From the NCBI RefSeq assembly GCF_002250835.2, contig NZ_NOJY02000014.1:37447-101446 (forward strand): 64,000 nucleotides of DNA, in the 5' to 3' direction. Position numbers and translations under genes: made by a program. A model generated the notes under the pieces. The model was given only the letters and a program-made list of their open reading frames with translations. It had not been told where the DNA came from and did not search any database. This document shows positions 37,401 through 43,390 of this stretch, piece by piece. Each line of letters begins with the position of its first letter. Position 1 is the stretch's first letter. Origin of the DNA: Romboutsia weinsteinii. Lineage in GTDB: Bacteria > Bacillota > Clostridia > Peptostreptococcales > Peptostreptococcaceae.

Positions 37401-38163
37401 AAGGATGGATTTTGGATTCTTCTTTTAACTTATTTATTGCTTCAATTGTATTAAACTCTTCAGATACTTGACTTAATGTTTCATCTGTAAATAATCTATC
37501 TATCTTATCTTGTACAACATCTTTTTTATAAAACATAAACTCTGATGCAGAAGCCCAATCTTGATTAGCCTTTGTAAATTTAAATTTAATTCTTTTAAAT
37601 TCAGTTGGATTAAATTTAATTTCAACTATATCTCCTGTTGATCCTTTATATCCTCCTCTAGTTACTAAATTAAAATCATCGCCATCATCTGTAAGTGATG
37701 TATATACTTCAAACTCTTGAGCAAATCCCTTACCCTTAGTTCCATCTTGTCTTGCTCCGTATACTATTCTGTTTAAGCTTGTAACTTCTTCTAGTGTAAA
37801 TATTACTTCATTTTTAAATTCTGAGTTATTACTTTTTCCCGTCTCCCAATGGGTACTCAGATTTCCATCTATAGCCTTATATATTACTGATGAACCATAG
37901 TTTCCTCCATTATTAGTTATTGATGTTATCTTTGAATTGTCTAATTTAAAAGATTTATCATATTCTTCTAAATAACTGCTGTTAAGTAAATTAAATTTAC
38001 TTACCTTAGCCTCACTTGGTTGGATTTCTTGATTATTTTGATTTGATATACTTTGAACTACTTTGTTATTTTCTAGTTCATGTGCTAAAACACTTACAGT
38101 GCTTGCTGAAAAGTTTGAAATTATTGCTGCCATAGTTACGGCTGCTATTTTTCTTTTGTGCAT
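31477..38163 (-). CDS. Giant secreted M60-family (mucinase-type) zinc metallopeptidase B
   Basis: A 2228-residue paralogue of protease A. Signal peptide: residues 1-27, ending VLA. Two N-terminal F5/8C domains (about 57-210 and 285-440), one fewer than A. The M60 module at about 507-910 has zinc motif HEAGHQ (His771, Glu772, His775) and likely third ligand Glu786. Then fibronectin-III-like (940-1015), Ig-like (1015-1090), NPCBM (1092-1230), Ig-like (1235-1310), F5/8C (1314-1470), Ig-like (1529-1603), NPCBM (1607-1745), Ig-like (1750-1825), NPCBM (1833-1975), FIVAR-like (1980-2045) and leucine-rich repeats (2050-2228). The catalytic domain is only distantly similar to that of A, whereas the last 180 residues are almost identical. 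B has an extra Ig-NPCBM pair. AGGAGGAG precedes the ATG. Same riboswitch upstream. Confidence 0.9.
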   Translation of the reverse strand: MHKRKIAAVTMAAIISNFSASTVSVLAHELENNKVVQSISNQNNQEIQPSEAKVSKFNLLNSSYLEEYDKSFKLDNSKITSITNNGGNYGSSVIYKAIDGNLSTHWETGKSNNSEFKNEVIFTLEEVTSLNRIVYGARQDGTKGKGFAQEFEVYTSLTDDGDDFNLVTRGGYKGSTGDIVEIKFNPTEFKRIKFKFTKANQDWASASEFMFYKKDVVQDKIDRLFTDETLSQVSEEFNTIEAINKLKEESKIHPLYEEFKEKIENAKILVNSNQEVEATDARIRKFDVFYTKNKENYENMFKMSNENIQNISTNGGNRGSYVKERMIDNNLDTFWETGRANSNEFKNEVVFKFKESIVLDRVIYRSHANTVGFADDFEIYASKTSEGDTFQLVTTGTPNRTSDLLEFKFNPTEFKRLKFIYNKSKANNATASEFMFYKEDVVSKKVESIFTDGTMSALKPEYNSLDAIEKLELEISNHPLKDKYTKIIELAKQILDGNVDYTESTFVLKQNGDTHTKAKNQLLMSSFGNDFQSTGIVAKPGEVFNIYVEVEDGAPTPEIVFTQQEGNYGNWRRNYRLKQGLNTITVPKIQDGGWAQKSNPGGAVYLVNKYTPDQQGKAPIVRIEGGEKFPLFNSGDNVEKFLEELKEYNARLNENPDTMVDIFESNSERLMFTGTAKAAYKVYINEGVDVNTSTDVWNKQFQQGFEFAGLKDDLSDPTNDSTNVRTAVRLMQPFGAAYAAGDHIGIQRHVMDVFLRTDTNSIKSMIWGTMHEAGHQMDIPARTWGEVTNNMWANQASIKIGKGDSVDYSSIFTNLSPEESLKGFEDFGYFDKLGMYWQLQIMKDTYWAELESMYRERRPKVANYQEKKDVLAKYSSEIMGVNLTKYYEKYKFTLSEECKAELSKLPDLEVKPWYLHTTAMNYKGNGFNKDINVSVKSKLNEEEKTSTLRFDIDNENKNDLLGYEIKKDGKVLGFTVGNSFVVKDVDLDKNTTYEVIAYAKDLSTAKGIIVNTFSPSISVQQDKILVALNRDFNANDLVYGSNYKGQDISSKINVSSNVDTSKKGTYEVNYTLKDNNIDVFKTIEVEVVSSFDYLSDSEWKSVTTQYGTPRRNSNIKGRVNGEIKTFDKGFGIHANGKITYDLSGKGYDNFEALLGVDMSMVSQNKSSITFKIVGDGKTLATTNVIKHEDNMVHINVPVNGVNELVIEVNDGGNGNSSDHSVIANPKLTTNNAKPTINASNKSLKLGNKLDIMENITATDPEDGNLTSIIEVESNNFKENKIGRFEVVYKVTDSNNNVTTKKIFVTVSEDYTVKKSKFGNFENLEQYNKEFKLPVESVSNNAGNYGSSVIANTIDGKMNTHWETNKPNSSSFNNEVIFDLGEVKGISKMAYASRRDAGGKGFAHEFEIYASDEAEGNDFYLVGEGTYRDRTTDVVEFNMNKVNARRIKFKFVEANQGWASLSEIAFYKADALSDKINNDLFTDANKTEVTERYNTLEKVEALREEVKNHPAFSLFEADLNKAKEIIIAKFPTLNVEETTLVKLNSEFDLMSSVVANDQEDGNIISKVQVNSDGFTISKAGKYTLTYTVTDSDSNTITKERNVIVYSKDSYVSDMNWESASSGWRSVTKDTAVASSNKIKLNVDGTVKEFDKGIGAATNAEIVYNLNGDYTHFTTYVGTDKNYNDNRTSIIFKIFADGKEVYTSDTIRKDSKSEFVSLDVTGVKEFKLVANDAGDGGLGDFASWADTKVYSTNSKPKLTIPKSVSTKVGQEIDLNEEYSAVDAEDGDITSSVEVIGKVNFNKPGKYPITYKVTDSDGNEVAKTRSVAVANMDDNKSLTDYDWKSTQNSYTAPVKDKSISGKTLRLTNENGQEVAYERGIGAHSTSTIIYDLTDKDYAYFTSYVGVDRQKFGSVGSVSFEVYVDGEKKFDSGLMNSRDAQKYVEVDINDAKELKLVVTDGGNGQGSDHATWGDTKLHFANNKEVNYQELEELVSKSNEYNKESYTEESFKVFEEALIKANVMLEDKISSQVEVNTMIEELNTAIENLEESVDLSEIVNINDRYLKSSIKKELNLSSDTITVGDMQKLTKLNVQHAESLEGLQYAKNLESLNIEYNGVNDLSPLKDLKKLTDLRAMYQNIAVGSIAKEDNKITINYDVLNRKGEKLSPKSVILRNNKTLEDTALNLDDCIDENGVISFDTTKLDASVYSVYLVYEDTNDNYLAQVLFMFNNK

Positions 38164-38241
38164 TTTTTCTCCTCCTGAATAATTAATACCCTCAGAAGTA
38201 CATTAAGTTAGCTTATTTTATATGGTAATAAAGAAATTATA

Positions 38242-38271
38242 ATAAAAAAAGTTACTCAAAAAGAGTAACTT
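38242..38271 (-). terminator. Riboswitch expression-platform terminator, copy B
   Basis: A perfect 9-bp stem (38249-38257 with 38263-38271), loop of five, and a run of T on the minus strand, between aptamer and start codon. Confidence 0.86.
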
Positions 38272-38362
38272 GATATATACCTAATAATGTAATATTTTGC
38301 ATATAAATATAAGCGATAATATTACTAACTAAGCTTAAAACAAAAAGTATAATGTACCCTTT

Positions 38363-38433
38363 GGCAACTGGCTGACATAGTTATAAACCTTAGTCCCTGT
38401 AGCTTTGCGTCCTTAGATTTCTCTAAGTTTGCC
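38363..38433 (-). ncRNA. Cyclic di-GMP-I (GEMM-I) riboswitch aptamer, copy B
   Basis: This 71-base sequence is identical to the aptamer of copy A across the conserved core (GGCAAAC, GAAA-capped stem, GGACGCAAAGCUA, GUCAGCCAGUUGCC). Flanking bases have diverged, so the aptamer itself is under selection. It is again followed by a terminator before the protease gene. Confidence 0.92.
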
Positions 38434-38453
38434 TATAAAATTTTTATAGCCTT

Positions 38454-38483
38454 ATATTAACATAATTTTCCATTTTATGTCAA
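38454..38483 (-). promoter_or_regulatory. Promoter of M60 peptidase B
   Basis: -35 TTGACA (perfect consensus) at 38478-38483, an 18-base spacer, and -10 TAATAT at 38454-38459. The -35 is one base better than that of copy A. Confidence 0.75.
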
Positions 38484-38689
38484 TTATTTCATTTTCAGAA
38501 TTTTATACCTTTTTCTAATTTTATAAATAAATAAATAAATTAATAGCTATAAAAAAAATGCTGAAATACTATTTAAACTAAGTATCTCATAACCTCTCTT
38601 AGTTGTTTACTAATATAATACATCTCCTGTAAGTCTCTATAATTATTATCTCTTTCAAAATCCAATCCTACCCTTTCTAGTATCATATC

Positions 38690-38971
38690 TTATAAAGACC
38701 ATCCTATTAGAATAGACCACCATATACCTCTTTCCCCTAAAGATGTTGATGAAAGTATATAAGCTAAAACTACTCTAGTTCCTAATGATATCACCGTCAA
38801 AAATATAGATATCTTTAATAAGCCTAGACCTATTAAAATAATTATCAAATACTCTTTTGAATCTTTAATAAGCTCACTTGGCATATTAAATAAATCTAGT
38901 ATCAAATCTATCCCATAAAAGATATAATCATTATAATTATAGTATCTACATTTATACGTTAATTGTATCAT
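38690..38971 (-). pseudogene. Broken MATE-family transporter gene, copy B
   Basis: The frame joins an internal MATE piece (LILDLFNMPSELIKDSKEYL) directly to a later piece (LASTSLGERGIWW in A, here LSSTSLGERGIWW). The middle present in copy A is missing. Conversely, copy A lacks the MPSELIKDSKEYL part. It ends with the same frame loss as copy A. Just downstream, 38620-38672 holds the start-less 5' scrap of the Sm-like gene. Confidence 0.7.
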
Positions 38972-39079
38972 TATCCATGTACATCAGCATGGATATTATA
39001 ATTCAAACTAATTTTAGACTATTGCCATAAATAATTTCAGCAATTATATTCAAATCATACTTTCGCTCCTGTATAAGTA

Positions 39080-39103
39080 AAAAGAGGCTACCCAAAGGTA
39101 ACC
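39080..39103 (-). terminator. Terminator-like hairpin, copy B
   Basis: Same hairpin as at 30094-30118: AGGTTACC, TTT, GGGTAGCCT on the minus strand followed by CTTTTT. A base change makes the stem slightly better paired. Confidence 0.5.
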
Positions 39104-39132
39104 TCCTGATTAATTGTAAACTACACTAGATC

Positions 39133-39222
39133 AATACCACTTAATGAATACTATAAACTATCAAATATTAGCTGAGAGTATCATAGATTTAAACGAAAAA
39201 ATTATAAAATTATAAAACAAAT
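39133..39222 (+). pseudogene. Remnant of the PTS EIIA gene 3' end
   Basis: About 90 bases match 19082-19173, the last codons of the intact EIIA gene, at roughly 86% identity on the same strand. The reading frame is kept (YHLMNT-like segment to the stop), except that a Glu codon has become TAA three codons early. It begins directly where duplicated segment B ends. Confidence 0.8.
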
Positions 39223-39246
39223 AATTTAATGCTATAATATTATTAG

Positions 39247-39297
39247 AAAAGGTGCCTCCAAAGTGATTATTGTAAATCATTAATGAGACACCTTTTT
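39247..39297. terminator. Bidirectional terminator after the 2'-5' RNA ligase-like gene
   Basis: AAAAGGTG(C)CTC near 39247-39258 pairs with GAG(A)CACCTTTT near 39284-39295, with a further inner stem and T run. Confidence 0.7.
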
Positions 39298-39328
39298 AAT
39301 TGGCAATATATTAAACTTACATACATAC

Positions 39329-39826
39329 CTATAATAATTTTTCCTCTAAGATAAATCTTGAAGGTGAAAATTCGTACAAACTAATGCTTTCAATATAGCC
39401 ACTAAAAGAAGAAAAGTTTTGTGCAACAATTGGAAGTGATTTTTGTATTACCTCTGGATTATCCACTAACAATGTAGTATGTGCTACCCAATTATAATTA
39501 TTTTGATGATTGTAATTAAAATTTTCCTGTAAATCTAATAGCTCATGTGTAACTGTTGGAGCAATAAAAAGTACTTCCATTCCAAATAGACCCATACTGT
39601 CAAAAGACATCTTTATCTTTTTTGTATTACTGCAAATTTCTTTTACCTTATCTATTAATTCAGATTCCTTATCAAGATCAAATGAGCCTAAGGTAATATG
39701 TTTTGGGAAATTAGGAGTTTGAGTTCCTACAAAGCCGGCATCATAAAGAGCTTTTTGTATCTTATTAAATTTAGCCTCTGTTTCTTCATCATATTGTGCC
39801 ATGACATACAAAAGTTTACCTTCCAT
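39329..39826 (-). CDS. 2'-5' RNA ligase / cyclic phosphodiesterase (2H) family protein
   Basis: A 165-residue protein with the two HxT motifs of the 2H phosphoesterase superfamily: PKHITLGS (about residues 41-48) and WVAHTTLLVD (about 115-124). Members hydrolyse or ligate 2',3'-cyclic or 2'-5' phosphodiester bonds in RNA or nucleotides. I use ATG 39826, which has a perfect AGGAGGTG 5 bases upstream, rather than the ATG at 39880. Monocistronic. The substrate is unknown. Confidence 0.8.
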   Translation of the reverse strand: MEGKLLYVMAQYDEETEAKFNKIQKALYDAGFVGTQTPNFPKHITLGSFDLDKESELIDKVKEICSNTKKIKMSFDSMGLFGMEVLFIAPTVTHELLDLQENFNYNHQNNYNWVAHTTLLVDNPEVIQKSLPIVAQNFSSFSGYIESISLYEFSPSRFILEEKLL

Positions 39827-39880
39827 AATGCACCTCCTATTAATAGTATATGATATAGAATATATAATAATATTACCCAA

Positions 39881-40070
39881 ATGACCATAAGATTAAATAT
39901 TATTTTTGCTCCATTATATTATTTCCCCTTCTTCTGTATCAATATTTACTTACTTATTATCTAGTTAAATACTAGATAATACAGTATTCCCCCCACAACA
40001 AAATATCTATCATTAAATTCATTTTCATAATTTATTCATACTTTTTATATACTATAATTTTATAAATTTA
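39881..40070. other. AT-rich gap with one short palindrome
   Basis: No gene. ATTATCTAGT at 39956-39965 is inverted at 39971-39980 with a 5-base loop and could be a weak terminator or operator. TATAAT at 40053-40058 could be the -10 box of the small membrane ORF that follows. Confidence 0.35.
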
Positions 40071-40086
40071 TGGAGGTATATTCAAA

Positions 40087-40320
40087 ATAAATAAAAACAA
40101 TAATCAAAACTTAAAACGTTTCTTACCACTGTCTCTATGCTGTATAATTCCTGTACTATTACTTTTTACTGTTCCTACTATAGGCTTATATTCACCTAAG
40201 AGCGCTATACTAGTATCATCTATAGCTCCTTTTATATGTCCCTTAGTTATGGGCGGTGTATTATTTTTCTTATTTAAAGGAAATAAATCATGCTGTTCTC
40301 AAAATACAAAAAATAACTAA
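40087..40320 (+). CDS. Small membrane protein ORF without a canonical start codon
   Basis: An open frame of 77 codons on the plus strand reads INKNNNQNLKRFLPLSLCC, two hydrophobic segments (IIPVLLLFTVPTIGL and IAPFICPLVMGGVLFFLF), then a cysteine-containing tail GNKSCCSQN. A GGAGG lies 10 bases upstream, exactly where a start would be, but the codon there is ATA and no ATG, GTG or TTG is in frame. Either ATA is used or the start was lost by mutation (ATG to ATA). The Cys-Cys tail recalls small proteins near metal transporters, though no such gene is adjacent. Confidence 0.45.
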   Translation: MNKNNNQNLKRFLPLSLCCIIPVLLLFTVPTIGLYSPKSAILVSSIAPFICPLVMGGVLFFLFKGNKSCCSQNTKNN

Positions 40321-40391
40321 TATGTTTGACTATATTAAATATTATTATGACTAAACCAGGCTTAGGTTATTCTGCTTGAATATATAAATAT

Positions 40392-40415
40392 GGACTATCT
40401 TATAATAGATAGTCC
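40392..40415 (-). terminator. Terminator of the sigma/anti-sigma operon
   Basis: A perfect 9-bp stem GGACTATCT (40392-40400) with 40407-40415, 6-base loop, T-rich on the minus strand, 9 bases past the stop codon. Confidence 0.7.
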
Positions 40416-40423
40416 TTGTTATT

Positions 40424-41452
40424 TTAGTTGTTCAAATCAATAGTAAACTCCTCTCCTACTTGCTTGTATTTACTTGAACTAGGAAATGCTTCTTCTTTAA
40501 GTGATGCCGCATATATTTTAAGCTTTAACTCTTTTGCTTTATATTTTCCACCATAATTATCCATGCTAAGTATTGGTTCATTCATGCTACAATTTCCCAT
40601 AGAAAAACTCACTTCATTACCTAATTCATCATGACCTTTTACATATACATCATAGCCTTCACCTTCTATATTAGCTTTCATGTATATCTTCTGACCTAAA
40701 TCATTGCTAGTATACTTTTTAAGCTCAAGTTTTTCTCCATTTTCAAATGTAAAATTTTCATTAAGTGTTACCTCATAAGTCTTTAAAGCTAATTCACTTC
40801 CATCAGCTCTAAATTTAAATATCCATGGTCCTTTTATAACTTCATCATTATCACAATAAGCCTCATCAAAGGTAATTTTTATATCTACATTGCCTTTAAG
40901 TTCCTTCTCTTCCAAACCAAATAAGGTCATACTCATAACTTGCTCACTAGTGTAGTCATCAACCTTTTCTATTCCTCCTCCACCAAATGCACTAAGTTCT
41001 TTACCATTAATAGAGATATTTTTTAATGATATTGATGCAACTTCACTTTCATCATTTTTAGCACGTTTAGTCGTTGTAGAAAAGACTATCTCATCATTAT
41101 TTAAAATAACTTCATTTAACATAACCTCTAAACCATTTTTACTTACAGCTTTGTTTATTATATTTTTATACTCATCAAGGTCTGTACTTATACCCAAAGC
41201 TCTAGATATATCATAAGCCATTTCTTGTAACTTTTCCTTTGCATATACACCAACATCAGTTCCCATAACCCCTATACTTATTACTACTACTGATGCTGAC
41301 ACTATTATCTTTTTATTATATTTATGTTTATTTATATTCTTCCTAAATCTCTTTTTAATCTTTATTTTCTCAAAATTCGTAAAGTCTTGTTCCTTATATT
41401 CATCTAAATCTACATTAGTTTCATTTAACAGATTATATATATTTTTACTCAT
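40424..41452 (-). CDS. DUF4179-domain membrane protein, probable anti-sigma factor
   Basis: A 342-residue single-pass protein. A basic cytoplasmic N-terminus (residues 1-47) is followed by one membrane segment (about 48-65, IIVSASVVVISIGVMG) and a DUF4179-type extracellular region rich in beta strands. It is encoded 11 bases after the ECF sigma factor in the same direction, the usual layout for a sigma and its anti-sigma factor. The cytoplasmic part would hold the sigma factor and the outer part would sense a signal. The signal is unknown. Confidence 0.78.
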   Translation of the reverse strand: MSKNIYNLLNETNVDLDEYKEQDFTNFEKIKIKKRFRKNINKHKYNKKIIVSASVVVISIGVMGTDVGVYAKEKLQEMAYDISRALGISTDLDEYKNIINKAVSKNGLEVMLNEVILNNDEIVFSTTTKRAKNDESEVASISLKNISINGKELSAFGGGGIEKVDDYTSEQVMSMTLFGLEEKELKGNVDIKITFDEAYCDNDEVIKGPWIFKFRADGSELALKTYEVTLNENFTFENGEKLELKKYTSNDLGQKIYMKANIEGEGYDVYVKGHDELGNEVSFSMGNCSMNEPILSMDNYGGKYKAKELKLKIYAASLKEEAFPSSSKYKQVGEEFTIDLNN

Positions 41453-41463
41453 ACAAATCTCCT

Positions 41464-42003
41464 TTATTTTTGAAATAATTTTCGTAGCCTATCCTTCCCT
41501 CTACTTACCCTATTGTAAATAACTTCTCTCTTCATATTCATCTCTTTACTTACAACATCTACTTCTTTGTCTTCTATATAAAGCTTTAAAAATATTTCTT
41601 TATCCTCAGGTTTAAGATTATTTAATAGATTATCTATCTCATTATCAAGCTCATTCTTTGTTATATCTATAAAAATACTTTTCTCACTTCTTATTTCCAT
41701 TTCATCTATACTTTCTTCATTTATGTATCTCAAGTACTTTCTTCTATAATCAATAGCCTTATATTTGGATATTCCTCCTACCCAGTTCTTAAAGCTATTC
41801 TTACTTTCATCAAAGCTTTCGATATTATTCCAAATCCCAATTAATATATCATTGATGCACTCTTCTTGGTAATTTTGTAGATTATATAAGTGCTTTTTTA
41901 CAATGGAATTTATTATCCATCCATATTTGTCTATTACATACTCCAAGGCTTTTTCATTTCCCTTCCTAAGCTGTATAATAAAATTCTCTTCATTAATTTT
42001 CAT
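41464..42003 (-). CDS. ECF-type sigma-70 factor
   Basis: A 179-residue sigma factor. Region 2 spans about residues 10-80 (YQEECINDILIGIWNNIESF, KNWVGGISKYKAIDYRRK) and region 4 about 120-178 (EIFLKLYIEDKEVDVVSKEM, REVIYNRVSRGKDRLRKLF). It lacks region 3, as ECF sigma factors do. The gene leads a two-gene operon with the DUF4179 protein. GAGGGGAA precedes the start. Its regulon cannot be read here; autoregulation is usual. Confidence 0.88.
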   Translation of the reverse strand: MKINEENFIIQLRKGNEKALEYVIDKYGWIINSIVKKHLYNLQNYQEECINDILIGIWNNIESFDESKNSFKNWVGGISKYKAIDYRRKYLRYINEESIDEMEIRSEKSIFIDITKNELDNEIDNLLNNLKPEDKEIFLKLYIEDKEVDVVSKEMNMKREVIYNRVSRGKDRLRKLFQK

Positions 42004-42130
42004 AACATATTCCCCTCGTAAGCTTGCTTAATTTTTTCACCCTTCATATTAATACTTCGTATATATACTTAGTAATCTATCATAAATTTTTAATATTTTT
42101 ATAATATTTTTCAAATAAAAAGAGAACCAT

Positions 42131-43285
42131 CTAGGTTCTCAAAAATTCAATCATAAATTTTTCAATCTCTTTCCAAGCAGATCTACTTTCAGGGGTTAAA
42201 TTATACATGAAAGGATAGACATGAAACATACCATATTGATCAATCAATTTGGCATCTACACCTGCATCAATTGCCTTTTTATAGATGGTTATGCTATCAC
42301 TTTCTAGTACTTCATATGACCCAACTAAAATAAGCATTGGTGGAAATTTATCATAATTACCATATACAGGTGAAAGATATGGATTGCGCAAATCCGTATC
42401 CCCTGCATATGTCAAAGGAACAGCAGGCTTACTTTTCTTATCTCCTTCTTCAATTCCAAAAGAGCTATCAAGATACAAATTATATTGATGTGAATCTCCT
42501 TTTTCTGTTAAATCCGCCCATGGTGATATGCATATAATTCCTGCTGGCATTTCCATACCATTATCACGTAGCTTCAGTGAAAGAGCTAATGCCAAATTCC
42601 CACCTGCACTATCCCCTTCAATAATAATATTCTCTGGCTTATATCCTAAGTCCAAAAGATAGTTCCATCCCTCTAGAGCATCTTCTAATGCAGCAGGAAA
42701 AGTATATTCTGGTGCAACACGATAATCAAGTGATGCAACATATGCTCCATTAGATTTTTTAGATAAAACTACTGCTTTATATCGATATATATCTCTTAGT
42801 TTCTTTAGATAAGATCCTCCATGCAGTTGATATATTACCTTTTCTTGATCTTTATCAGTTTTTAATAATTCAATAACTGAAGCAGAAAGCTTATGTTTTT
42901 CAAGCTCATATCCATCAGGTGCTTTCCATGTTGATTTTTCTTCGTTTAAAAATTTTTCTGAGTAGGCTGGTAGCTTTGTAACCATCCCAATCCCCTCACT
43001 TACTATTGTACCTACTAGAGAGATATTTTCATAAGGCTTTGAAATAAATAAAGTAGCAATTGCCATACAAATAGCACCAATCCAACACAGCCTAATTTTC
43101 CACTTACCTAATTTATTTTTACTTCTTAAGTAACATAATAAAGCTACTGTAACTGCTAAAATAAAAAATCCATACCATCTTGCTTTAATCATAAGCATCA
43201 AAAGCAATGTAATTCCAAATATAAAGGTTATCGATATACAAAATCCAATGTTTTTATATATATTCTCTTTTTGTTGTTTATCCAT
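42131..43285 (-). CDS. Membrane-anchored HSL-family alpha/beta hydrolase (esterase)
   Basis: A 384-residue esterase of the hormone-sensitive lipase group. Three hydrophobic segments lie in the first 95 residues. The catalytic domain has the oxyanion motif YQLHGGSYL and nucleophile motif EGDSAGGNLAL. The acid Asp lies in ESDSITIYKKA and the catalytic His in GMFHVYPF. The substrate is a short-chain ester of unknown nature. I choose ATG 43285 with AAAGGAGG 6 bases upstream, not the ATG at 43324. It follows the histidine kinase gene by about 100 bases on the same strand. Confidence 0.83.
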   Translation of the reverse strand: MDKQQKENIYKNIGFCISITFIFGITLLLMLMIKARWYGFFILAVTVALLCYLRSKNKLGKWKIRLCWIGAICMAIATLFISKPYENISLVGTIVSEGIGMVTKLPAYSEKFLNEEKSTWKAPDGYELEKHKLSASVIELLKTDKDQEKVIYQLHGGSYLKKLRDIYRYKAVVLSKKSNGAYVASLDYRVAPEYTFPAALEDALEGWNYLLDLGYKPENIIIEGDSAGGNLALALSLKLRDNGMEMPAGIICISPWADLTEKGDSHQYNLYLDSSFGIEEGDKKSKPAVPLTYAGDTDLRNPYLSPVYGNYDKFPPMLILVGSYEVLESDSITIYKKAIDAGVDAKLIDQYGMFHVYPFMYNLTPESRSAWKEIEKFMIEFLRT

Positions 43286-43390
43286 CTTAACCTCCTTTAA
43301 ATATGGCCATACATTATTAAACATATCTTTGAAATTATTATATATTACTTTTATCCAAATTGCTTAACAAAATATACTTTCTTTATATTT

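Larger units (their letters stand above)
30779..39128. repeat. Duplicated segment, copy B (about 8.35 kb)
   Basis: Second copy of the segment at 21219-30150, same orientation and gene order: IS66 debris, M60 gene, leader, fragment of the Sm-like gene, MATE debris, terminator hairpin. It is shorter because most of the Sm-like gene and part of the MATE gene are deleted. The M60 gene differs internally. Confidence 0.85.
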
